The notes below the pieces were generated by a model. It saw nothing but the letters and a program-made list of their open reading frames with translations. It made no database searches and was not told where the DNA came from. DNA of 64,000 nucleotides from Heterostelium album PN500 (lineage: Eukaryota; Evosea; Eumycetozoa; Acytosteliales; Acytosteliaceae): positions 620,001 to 684,000 of the forward strand of contig NW_008805066.1 of NCBI RefSeq assembly GCF_000004825.1. The letters are read 5' to 3'. This document shows, piece after piece, positions 1-10,232 of this stretch (positions are counted from its first letter, which is position 1; every line of letters begins with the position of its first letter). The position numbers were made by a program, and so were the translations under genes.

Positions 1-214
1 GTTTTTATATTATTTGGTTATTAAAGAATAAAAGAGTAAACAAAATAATTAATTTAAATTAAAAAGATCTATATAATTTTAAAATGGAAATATACTCTCC
101 AATTATTATTATCAATAGATTTATTAATACAATCACAGAAAGAAATTTTTTTATTCCTCCCAATGAAATGAATGAGAGAATAATTGTTGTTGTTTGAATC
201 AGCATTTTTTTATT

Positions 215-1341
215 TTATTTTGTTGCAATGTTTGAACAATTTAAAACTTGAAGTTGATTGAGTGGAATTTGAGTGATGCTAATGAGGTCATTTGCCCAAT
301 AAGACAACCATGGCGAATTAGAAGATGTAGATCCCGGTGTTCTCTCCAAAAATAGTCCAAAGTCTGGTGAATTATCAACTATGTAGCCACCGTAGGTTTT
401 GAGAGCCTGGGCAACCAACTTTGCTTTCGGACCGAAATTGGAAATGTCATAGTTTGGATTCAATCGGATACGTTGGCCCTCGAGCAAACCATCATCAGCA
501 ATGAGTGCACCGTCGTTTCTAGCGGCAACCGGTGAACATGCTTCGTAGGTATAGGGCTTGTTGGTTTTCTTTTGACGGTTGGTCGGTCCGGCAATAGCCA
601 GAGCATGATTCAACTCACCTCTTGTGATCAATTCATCATATCTAATGAGACCGGCAATAAAAGGTGCACCTGAACCACGAACACCTTTCATCCACCATGG
701 ATATCCACCTTTAATATTGAATAATATTAATATAATAATTAATATTTATACTTGTTGTTTATTAATAATAAATATTGTAATATTTACTTACCTGAATTAA
801 ATGGTAAAGAAGTTCCTAGAGCATTCCATAGGAAATTGTCGTGTCTGGTTGCAGAAGCAAATGTAGAGTTTATCCATTTGAATCTTGAGAATTCGAGGAA
901 TCTAGTTTGTGATTTGTCGTAGACAATCATGTGACCGTCTAGACCTGGATCTGGAAGACATGTTGTTGGAATTGGGAGATTTGTAATTCTTCCGGTTGCC
1001 AATGGGTCAACAGTTGGGTGATAGACTTCACCATCAGGGTTGAAAACGGTGATTCTATTGATGGTGACTACCGACGAATCTACGATATAGATCGGTGCAG
1101 TGTATTGGAAGTAATGAAAGGCAAATGCTTGTGCGTAGTTGGCCTGTGTTAATCCTTGACCTAGCTTAGTGATCATAGCACTCGACTGACTATCCAAAGG
1201 ATATCCAGCTGGGATCGGAGTGTTCCACAGACTGTCATTCGACAATACCTTTATTGGAAATCCATTCGGTAAGAATTGAGCATTTGAGTAAAATACAACA
1301 TTATAAATAATAAATAAAATAAATAAATAATTTAAATACAT
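215..1341 (-). CDS. Secreted protein of an uncharacterised bacterial-like family
   Basis: Two exons on the minus strand, 1341-792 and 708-215, joined in phase through a GTAAGT donor and a TTAAAG acceptor; 347 residues. Residues 1-21 form a hydrophobic signal peptide ending near NAQF, so the product is probably secreted. The body has the pattern DGHMIVYD..FLEFSRFKW, then GSGAPFIAGLIRYDEL, then GELNHALAI, then YGGYIVDNS. I recognise this order from uncharacterised secreted proteins of actinobacteria and other bacteria, but no activity is known to me. The single intron is of normal amoebal type, so if the gene came from bacteria it has been adapted. No catalytic residues can be assigned. The gene structure is firm; the function is unknown. 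Confidence 0.8.
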
Positions 1342-1688
1342 ATTTGTTTTTAAAATATTAAGATTAACAAATCATAATAATAATAATAAATTTTAAACAA
1401 TTTCTTTACATTAAGAATTATTTAACATCATGTTTATAAATTGTAAAGAAACAATAATAATATCTTATGACATTCTGATATTTTTTTAGATATTATAATT
1501 TGGTGCCCATCAATCAAAATTTTCAATGAATAAAAAAATAACGATATATCACGAGCTCGAAATAATCTGATCAATTCACCAACTGGGATGATTACATCAT
1601 ATAATTTGGTTTGTAGGTATTTTCAAAAATAATATTTTATATTATATAGATAATATGGGTAGAGAAGAAGTTAAGTTACATTATATTG
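1342..1688. other. Intergenic, AT-rich
   Basis: 347 bases between the start of the secreted-protein gene and the stop of DENND6, both on the minus strand. It must hold the promoter of the secreted-protein gene. I see only A/T runs and no open frame, RNA gene or repeat. Confidence 0.6.
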
Positions 1689-3886
1689 TTATGAAATATT
1701 ATTAAAATATAGATTAATTAAATCTAGATGTGCTCTTAGTTTTTGTTTGATGTCATCGGGTGCTTGGAATAGATTCTCTTCTAAAATCTAATAAATTAAA
1801 AATTAATAATAATAATAAGTAAAATATTTTCTTTGTTTTTTCTTTCTTTCAGTATTTAAACTATTTCTTACCAATTGATCTTTAACTCTTTTGTGTAGAT
1901 CTAGTGCAGTTGAAGGAGTTTTGTTTTTAAGCAGTGCGTGAACGTCGGCATCCAAGATTGCTTTTCTATAGAGTGTATTGAGATGTCTAATTGCTTCCTT
2001 TCTCTTCTCCTCCAACCAATTCTTAAAGTTGACTGATTCTAAAAATTCTTTGTACAACTCGATCTCTTTGCTCTTGCTGTCAAGAATATAGGTTTCGTCA
2101 GTCTCTGCCAACTTGTCAAGAAACTCTTGATTATCGAAATTCTTTAATCTTGGTGGTCGTTGAAATACTGATATAGTTCTATTTATTAATAATAATAATA
2201 ATTGGTTAGAGTTATTGTTAAATAAAAAATTAATATTGATGCCAAAAAAAATGTTTATAATATTTACTTTGCTAAAGGTAATAAAGAAGAAAAGTATCGC
2301 TCTAGTGGTATCAAAAAGCTTAATGTCAATTGTAAAAAGTATTTTCTAAGCGTTTCGTTATGTGATGGCAATTCGCCACTATCTGTAATCTTTTTAACTA
2401 AATTCTTGTCTGGTGAAGTATATGGTTTGTATTCTGTTGTTATTTTCTCTTTGTCTGTCATCTGTTTGCTACCTGAATCTCTTGACATTAGTGATAAAGT
2501 TTTCTTTTTTTGTTGTTGTTGTTGATGATTCATACCCAATCTAAAGATTTATAATTAAACAATTAGTAAGATGTCATTAACAAAAATAATAGTTATGTTG
2601 ATTGATTAATTAATTACCTATGTACTGTACCAATATTAATGATTGTTGGCCAATGACTTAATGCCTTCAAGAAGAATGGATTGGTAACACCGATTATCGA
2701 TGCCGGAATGTTGTTGGTGTCATCGCTTGAATTTGGCTGTGCGGTGGTTGCTGTGTATTTCTGAAAGTCGGGATCGTGGATGGTGAAGTACGGACGGAAG
2801 TCACCGCAGTAGTTGAGGGGCGAAATCAAGCTGACCAACGCCAGCACCGCATCGGACGAGATTGGCGGTGTCGGCGACATTACAATGATTGGATGTCCGA
2901 GTAGCACCATCTCCCAGAGCATCCAGAGCTTGGCAGAGAAACTTTTGAAGCAGGTGTAGAGATCGATCGATTGCAAGTTGCTCACTGACACCTGGCTCTT
3001 GTCGAGCGACTTGGTGGCCGCCAGATTCTGCTTGAGAATCGGGTCGATGATGTGCGGTGCACTCGTAGTGTACGGCACGTGGAACGTGAAGATCGAGCCG
3101 AGAATCGGCAGCTCGTAGGTCTGACCGAGTTTCAACTCGGGCCAAGCAGCCATGTTTTGATGGGCAACCTCGAGCAGTGTGTTTCCATACTGAAAGTAGA
3201 GCGGACCGACCACTTCTATTACTTTTTTAAACAATCCTACGAATGGTTCGTCACTCAGTAACACCACTGATTTCTGCAGATATCCACGTGGAATGCTTGG
3301 ATCTTTCTCCTGTCTAAAGAACACATAGCCATATTGAAAATGATAAGTTGAATCCTCTTTGTTCAAATACTTCAGTTTGAATGAATATATAATGTCGCCT
3401 TGAAGATGTGAATTCGAATCTGGAAATGACAAGAAACATAAATTTGTAATCTCTTCATCTCTTAACATTACTTTTGGATAACTATAATCTAATGCTATAA
3501 TATACGAATTGTAATGATGTTTAGATTAGAATGATGATGATGATGATGATGATGATGAAATGATATTGATATTGTGATATTATGATATTACTTTGACCTA
3601 TTTCAAGATCGAAATTAACGACACAAAATGAATTTACCCATTTCTTCTTTGAGATTGTGTTACGATCTTTGATTTCGATTTCTTTGATGTTTGAATTGAT
3701 GTCGATTGTAGGATCATGCAAGTGTATTCTTGTGATTGATTCCAAACGACTCTCTTCCTCTTCGAAATGATTTCTAATCTTGGTTTTAGATGTTTTTGCT
3801 GCTGCTACCTCTGCTGCCTCTCTTGCTTTCTGTGCTTGAAGTATCTTTGCTTCTTCTTCTGCTGCAAGCATAGACAATGGATCCAT
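1689..3886 (-). CDS. dennd6: DENND6 (FAM116) DENN-domain protein
   Basis: Five exons on the minus strand: 3886-3592, 3494-2618, 2540-2268, 2178-1872 and 1787-1689. All joins keep phase and give 616 residues, close to the roughly 600 of animal DENND6A. DENND6 proteins are DENN-type guanine exchange factors for Rab GTPases such as Rab14 in endosomal recycling (family knowledge). Matching segments in order are: WVNSFCVVNFDLEIGQ at the start of the uDENN part, NLCFLSFPDSN, RGYLQKSVVLLS, LWMLWEMVLLGHPIIVMSP in the core DENN part, DFRPYFTIHDPDF, IIGVTNPFF, LTLSFLIPLERY, and a helical C-terminus. The N-terminal 75 residues are an Ala/Glu-rich lineage-specific extension. I chose the ATG at 3886 because the one upstream, at 3916, would add a run encoded by an AT repeat. 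The short fourth and fifth exons are supported by homology to the end of the human protein. Confidence 0.93.
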
Positions 3887-4975
3887 CTTTACAATATATA
3901 TATATAATGTTAACAATACAACTCTATTCTATTCTATTCAATTATTACTACTTCTACTATTACTAATACTACTATTATTATTCACTTCAACTTTTAATAT
4001 TTAAATCAATAAATAATAACTTTTTGTTTATTTTTTGAAAATATATATAATAACTGATAATCAAGGAAATAAGAATTATAAACTTTTTCGAAAAAGTTAT
4101 AATAATAATAATAATAAAAATATTATGTTACAGTTTTATATATAAATATATAATATGATTATTTGATTTGTATGATTACTATTACTCTATCTATCTATTT
4201 ATTTATCTGTGTTTATCGTTAAATTTCAAAATTGATTATTATGATGGTGATTGAAAAAATATGATTATTCTCACTATTCCCTCTTTAATTTAAAATCAAA
4301 TGATATTTATTATTATTATTATTGTTTTGATTATTATTATTATTATTATTTTGAGATTGTGTGGTTAAAAAGTTTTGATAATGTTAAGGAGAGAGAAGTG
4401 TGTAATAACTAACTCACTTTACAATAATAATATATTTTTGTACAAAATAAAACGAATGATTTTATATATTTATTAAACAAAAAAAAATAAAAAAATAGAA
4501 AACTATAATAGTTTGTATTGTTATATTATTATTAATGTTACAATATTTTTAAATAAATACGAAAAAACAAACAATTGTTTGTTCAAGTTAATTTAGATCT
4601 TTTTTATTTTTTGTTTTTATATACACTTTTGTACTAAGTTTATTATAAATAAATAAATAAAATATATGAATAGTAATAAAGGAGATGGAATAAAAAAAAA
4701 CAGATTAAAACTGTTTCGTGTTTAAAAATGCAACTAAAAATAAATGGTTTTTGTTTTTTTTCAATAAAAATCAACTAGTTGGGGGGTTTGATTTGTTTTT
4801 GTTTTTAAAAATACAAGAATTTGTGATACCCTTAATCCATTTATAAATTTTATCGGAATCAATCAACCTGGTGACAAAAGCAAACTTCACCAACAATACA
4901 TTATTGAACAGTTAGTTATCTTTTCTTTCTTTTGTTTTGTTATATTTTTTTATTTTTATTATTATTTCTTTTTTA
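3887..4975. other. Upstream region of DENND6, no clear gene
   Basis: About 1.1 kb between the DENND6 start and the FTSJ1 stop. It contains several ATT/ATA trinucleotide runs (4306-4350) and homopolymers. A minus-strand frame around 4775-4920 stays open for about 45 codons but has no visible splice links, so I do not call it a gene. Confidence 0.5.
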
Positions 4976-5067
4976 TCATGATAAATCATATTCATTCGAA
5001 AGTAAATCCAAATCACCACAAGCTACAAATCTTAAAATTGATTGATTTAAATTATTTGATTTTGAAA

Positions 5068-5098
<31 letters not shown>

Positions 5099-5964
5099 TT
5101 GATTGTTATTATTGTTATTATTTTCTAGATATTGATTGAAGTGGAATTAATTAAAGAATTTGATCAAAAAAAAAAAAAAACAAAACAACTTACGGAATAA
5201 ATTATCTTTCATTGGGTCAATCATCGTGGGTGTAAAGTCGGTGGGTGGTTGATAGTTTTGACAGAGTATAAAATTTTCAAGTGAAGAATCACGACTGCTC
5301 TTTGGTTTTACAAATGAAACCTTCTCAAAGAACAACTTCATCTGATTGTACATCAATGTCATATCGTTACCCTTGAACATTTTTGCAACAAAAGTACCAC
5401 CTCTACATAATACATGTGTTGTAATATTGAATGCCGACAATATAAGTTGTGCTTGACCATAGAAATCTATATCATGTAATCCAGTAACTATAATGAGGTT
5501 GTTGTTTTATTTGTAACAAAGTTAATTAGATGTTTGTAAACATTATTATTAGCCATATATATATAATATCGAATTAATTAACAAACAAACTTACCATCTG
5601 GTGCACCATCGGATACAACTAGATCAGCGAGAGAACCGTCGAAATGTGAAATGATTTGGTTGACGGTGGTGAGCTTGGTGATGTCACCCTTGATTTGGAG
5701 GACACCTTTGAGTGGTGCCATCTCTTGGATGTCGACGGCAACGATCTTAACATCTGGATCACTGCCATCGCCATAGATTCTTCTGCTAAGTACTTGACTC
5801 CAACTGCCTGGTGCTGCACACAAATCTACCACTCGCTTCACACCACCAAATATATTATGATCGTCGTCGATTTGTAACAACTTGAATGCAGATCTAGCTC
5901 TCCATCCTTCTTCCTTTGCTTTTCTATAATAAATATCTCTTTTATCTTTTGATGATTTACCCAT
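4976..5964 (-). CDS. ftsj1: tRNA 2'-O-ribose methyltransferase FTSJ1/TRM7
   Basis: Three exons on the minus strand, 5964-5595, 5487-5194 and 5124-4976; 270 residues. The enzyme transfers methyl from SAM to the 2'-OH of tRNA anticodon-loop positions 32 and 34 (family knowledge). The protein opens with [20 protein letters not shown], followed by [10 protein letters not shown] with the K of the FtsJ K-D-K-E set. Then come the SAM loop [35 protein letters not shown] joined across intron 1 to VTGLHDID, and TFVAKMF with the second catalytic Lys. The last exon encodes an Asn/Gln run followed by RFVACGDLD, the conserved tail also found in human FTSJ1 as FIACGDL, which confirms the third exon. The Asn run comes from an AAT repeat and is a dictyostelid habit. 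Confidence 0.94.
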
Positions 5965-6224
5965 TACTCTGTTTGTTTATTTCTTTATATTATAACTACA
6001 ACCTATCTATCTATTTATTCAAATCTTAAAAAAAAAAAAATTAAATTAAAATTTATTTTTAAAAAAAAAAAAACGAACAAAACTAGTTGTAAAGGATGTT
6101 GGTCATTTTTTTTAAGTGGGAGTTTTCATATGATTATTGATTGGTTGATCAATCAGATATCTATAAATAAATAAACGTATATATCTTAAATATGGTAATA
6201 CTTGGTAATATTTAAGAAGTATAT

Positions 6225-6680
6225 AACCCACATCCTTATGGTATTTGTCCAAAGGGAAATTATTTTTTTGAATCAACTAAATCTGATTTTGTAGGTATAT
6301 TATATTTAAGTTAATATTTAATAGAAATAAAATAAATAAAAAATGATTGATTGATTGTTATGTTAATAAATAATTGTTTGTGGTTTTTTTGTAATAAAAT
6401 AGAAATAAAAATAAATAAAATAATCATCAGGTGGAGACGAGAATAAATTGATTGGGTATTGAAACATTATGAAAAACTTGACTAACTTAAATTACAAAAA
6501 CAACAACCACAACCAAACCCAACAGCCATGAAAAAGAAGAAATCATCAGCATGGGATTCTCTAATTAAACCATCATCATCATCATCGATTTCAGAACCAG
6601 ATTCCAATTCCAATTTGAATTCAACAACAACCTTTGGTTTTTCATTTAATTTCCAACAACCAAATAGTGAAATGGAATAA
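6225..6680 (+). other. Possible small unannotated gene, structure unresolved
   Basis: Two coding-looking pieces lie between the start of FTSJ1 and the end of NOL12, on the plus strand. Piece one (about 6225-6294) reads NPHPYGICPKGNYFFESTK and ends at a GTATAT donor. It joins in phase to an exon at 6431 after CATCAG, reading GGDENKLIGY before a TGA at 6460-6462. Piece two is an ATG frame, 6528-6680, of 50 residues starting MKKKKSSAWDSLIKP, with Ser- and Asn-rich sequence and ending FQQPNSEME. I could not find a convincing first exon or one consistent frame through all parts. I do not recognise the protein. Confidence 0.3.
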
Positions 6681-6760
6681 AGAAATAATAAATAATAATA
6701 ATAAAAGAAACTATTTAATAATATTATAATAATAATAATAATTGATAATTTATAAATTAT

Positions 6761-7725
6761 TTATTTTTTATCTTTCCTTGTTCTCTTTCTTGATTTTCTT
6801 GCTTCTGTTAATGACCATGACTTCTTTGGCTTCTCTCTAAGTTGACGTGGTAATTCCCAACCCTTTTCCATTCTCTCTTGGGCAGCCTCTGTCAATACAA
6901 CGGGAATAAGTTTACCTTTCTCTTTCTTCATCATAACCTTACGACCTTTATCATCCAAAAATATTTTCTTTGCAGCATCGAGCACAGTCAGCTTATCAGA
7001 GGTGATCTGATCCTTCTTTTTCTTATCTTTAAATTTATTCTCTTTCTTTTTTACTTTGAATTTATCTTTATTTCCAGTTGCTGTTGATTTATCTTCCTCA
7101 TCTTCATCTTCATCCTCATCATCATCTTCCTCTGCACCTTCATCATCTTCACCATCTTCATTATCAAACGAAATAGGTTCAATTGTTGCAGTAATTATAT
7201 TTGTATCGTTCTTAAATTGTTGTGTCGATGATTCTACATTTGAAGATGTTTTATATTTTAGTGATGATTTAGATTTGGTGGTGGTGGCGGCGGTGGTGGT
7301 AGTCGATTCTTCTTCGTCATCTTCATCATCCTCTGCTTCCTCTTCCAACTGTTGTGCTAGCGAGGTCTTTCCTTCACCCAACATCTTTGCATTGATAATC
7401 GATTCACGATATGATTCTCTCTGTAGTTTTGCAAGTTTCTTTTGTTCACGAATCTCCTCCTTTTCCTTCTCTGCAATTCTCTTCTCTGCAAACTCTCTTC
7501 TTGCAACTTTTCTTCTATGAAAACCTGTTAAATAATCACTATTTAATAATAATATAAATATTAGTATTATAAATATATATATGTTTTGATATTATCAACA
7601 ACAAAAACAACATACCTTCTATCATGATCATTAAAAGTGATTTCTTTCTTTCTATCTTTCTCATCACCAGTTAACCTAAAGATAACTTTTGATTTCTTTT
7701 TCTTAAAAGAAGTTCTATCTGACAT
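6761..7725 (-). CDS. nol12: NOL12/Nop25/Rrp17-family nucleolar protein
   Basis: Two exons on the minus strand, 7725-7616 and 7538-6761; 295 residues. The acceptor was placed at 7538 because it yields DYLTGFHRRKVARRE, matching the family's EYLTGFHKRK signature; the nearer AACAG acceptor breaks the frame. NOL12/Rrp17 proteins are nucleolar exonuclease-like factors for 5'-end processing of 5.8S/25S pre-rRNA (family knowledge). The N-terminus SKVIFRLTGDEKDRKKEI and the basic coiled region to about residue 85 fit the Nop25 domain. The middle has two acidic Asp/Glu blocks separated by Thr/Ala repeats, then a long Lys-rich segment and a conserved-looking tail ending RKSRKRTRKDKK, probably a nucleolar localisation signal. 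It is transcribed divergently from WDR46. Confidence 0.85.
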
Positions 7726-7993
7726 ATTTTTTATATTCTTTTAATAGCAATAATAATATAACAAACAATGATAATTATGTTATTGATTGATTGTCTGATT
7801 GAAAATAAATAAATAAAATATAAAAAAATAAAAAAAATAGAAAAATTAATTTTTTTATTTTGGACCAAATTTGAAAAACGAACGATTGATTAAAAATATA
7901 ATATTTATTTATTTTTATTTTTTTCATTTTATTTTTTTATTTTTTCATTTTATTTATTTAAAAGTTAATAGATATAGATAGTTATCTAAAAAA
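7726..7993. promoter_or_regulatory. Shared divergent promoter of NOL12 and WDR46
   Basis: The 268 bases between the two ATGs are almost pure A/T, with T runs on one strand and A runs on the other. This suits divergent initiation in dictyostelids. Both products work in nucleolar rRNA maturation, so joint regulation is likely; no specific factor site is recognised. Confidence 0.6.
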
Positions 7994-10232
7994 ATGGGAC
8001 CTACTTTAAATAAAAAAAATAATAATAATGCTAAAACAAATAATAAAAAATCAAATAATAGCAGTAGTATAGAAGAGAAGAATAGGAAAAAGTTAATTGA
8101 AGATTTAGCAAAACAAAGAAAACAAGAAGAGGAGGAAGAGGAGGAAGATGATGATCAATCATATGACAGTGAAGATGATGATGGTCAAGAAGAAGCAGCA
8201 GATGATAATGTAAATGATAAACACTGGAAGAATACAAATCAATATAGTAATCAAGATGATAATGCTGATAAAGATGGTGGTGATCAAGAAGATGAAGACG
8301 AAGATGAAGATGATGATAACGATATCGTTAAATATTTAAACAACAAGAGAAAGAATTCAGAGTTTGATTTAGAACAACAACAAACATCAAAAAACATTAA
8401 ACAAGAAGATGATGACAGTGAAAATGAATCAGATCAAGAAGAATCAAATAACAACAACAATAATAGTAATAATAATGGTAATGATATCAAGTCAAAACAA
8501 AATAGAATACCAACTGGTGCAAGAAAATATATGAAGGGTGAAGTCGTTGCTGCTACAGTAAGTTTAATCAACAACTTTTAACATCTATCTATCTATATAC
8601 TTGCATGCATTACTTACTTTTTATCAATAAAATTAATATAATAGGGTATTAAAAATCCAGTATTACGTAATAGAGTTGAAAGACAATCTAAATATAAAAA
8701 AGAAGCAGCGATCTCTGCAATGAAAGCTGAAATTTTAATACAATCTGAATCTGGGTAAATATATATATATATATATAAGATGATTAATGATTTATAAGTA
8801 TAAATATCGATACTAACTTTATTTTTTTCAAAACAATATAGATTTATTGAAGCTGATGAAAATGAAAATACATATGATTTAAAACAGAGTGACATTGTTA
8901 AGGCAGTCGATATGCAATCAAAAGTAAAGGTGTTTGATTTGACAATGGAGCACGGTCCCTACTCCATTGATTTCACAAGAGAAGGTCGTTATCTTTTGAA
9001 TGCCGGTGAGAAAGGTCATGTCGCTGTCATCGATTGGCAATCCGGTAAAAAGTTAATGGAAACTCATTTATCACAACCTGCAAGAGATGCTTGGTATGTA
9101 ATAACTACAGTTTAATATTTAGCAATAATAATAATAATAACAATAGCAACAATCAACAATAACAATATATACTAATTTATAATTTATAATTAGTTTCTTA
9201 CATAATGAATCAATGTTTGCTGTTGCACAAAAGAAATATACATATATTTATAATTCACAAGGAGTACAGTTGCATCAGTTAAATAGTCATCCCGATCCAA
9301 AGTATCTGACATTCCTACCGTATCACTTCTTGTTGGTGAGTGCAGGCAATCGTGGTAGTCTGGTGTACGAGGACATATCGATTGGTTCGGTGGTTGCCAG
9401 ACACTCTTTCAAGTACCCATTGTCTGCGATGTGTCAGAACCGTCAGAATGCCGTTATCAATCTCGGTTACACCAATGGTAACGTCGATCTCTGGATTCCA
9501 AAGTCAAAGGAACCGGTGGTAAAGATTCTCGCGCACAAGACATCGATCACCGCCATGACCACCAGTCTCTCTGGTAACTACATGATCACCGCCGGTCTCG
9601 ATAGAATCGTCAAGATCTTTGACCTGCGTAAGACCTACGAGGAGTTGCACTCGTTCAAAGTCAAGAATATCCCCACCTCGATGTCGCTGTCCGACACCAA
9701 CGTCCTGGCGATTGCCAACGGCCAGGAAGTGGTGCTCTGGAAGAACCCATTCGATCTCTCCATCAAAGAACCGTATCTCACTCCGCGCCTACAATCGCCA
9801 GCGAAAACTCTCAAGTTCTGTCCGTTCGAAGACGTCCTGGGAATCGGCCACGAGCGCGGTTACAGCTCGATTTTGGTGCCAGGTGCCGGTCAGGCGCAGT
9901 ACGACTCGATGGAGGCCGATCCATTCGCCAACAAGCGAATGAAGAGAGAGGCAGAGGTACACCAGCTGCTCGAGAAGATCCCATCCGATATGATCTCACT
10001 GAACCCAGACCTCGTCGGTACGATCCACTCGAACGCCAGCACCGAGGAGAACAAGTTCCGTCGTGAGTTCAAGAAGCAGGTCGACAAGAATCGTGTACAA
10101 ATCGATCCATCGAAACTCAAGAAATGGGACGAAGCCAAGAAGTATCGTAAAGAAAAGAGAGAAACTGAAATCCTTGCACCATCAAAGACAAGAGATGCTC
10201 TATCACGTTTTTCAAAAAATAAATTTAAATAA
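7994..10232 (+). CDS. wdr46: WDR46/Utp7, small-subunit processome beta-propeller protein
   Basis: Four exons on the plus strand: 7994-8557, 8645-8754, 8842-9093 and 9194-10232. All phases agree; 654 residues. Utp7/WDR46 is a nucleolar scaffold of the 90S pre-ribosome needed for 18S rRNA maturation (family knowledge). The first 185 residues are a low-complexity Asn/Asp/Glu-rich extension. Conserved parts follow: IPTGARKYMKGE, LRNRVERQSKYKKEA, GPYSIDFTREGRYLL, GHVAVIDWQ, LHNESMFAVAQKKYTYIY, PKYLTFLPYHFLLVSAG, GYTNGNVDLW, GNYMITAGLDRIVKIFDLR, and the C-terminal BING4-type region FCPFEDVLGIGHERGYSSILVPGAG followed by DPFANKRMKREAEV. The tail is Lys/Arg-rich. Codon use is markedly more G+C-rich in the conserved last exon than around it. 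Confidence 0.95.

Noticed and set aside
4775-4920. Minus-strand open stretch of about 45 codons before the FTSJ1 stop region
   Set aside because: Protein-like but with no start, acceptor or recognised similarity; FTSJ1 ends properly at 4976.
7056-7520. Ser-rich plus-strand frame of 154 codons
   Set aside because: Antisense of the acidic region of NOL12.
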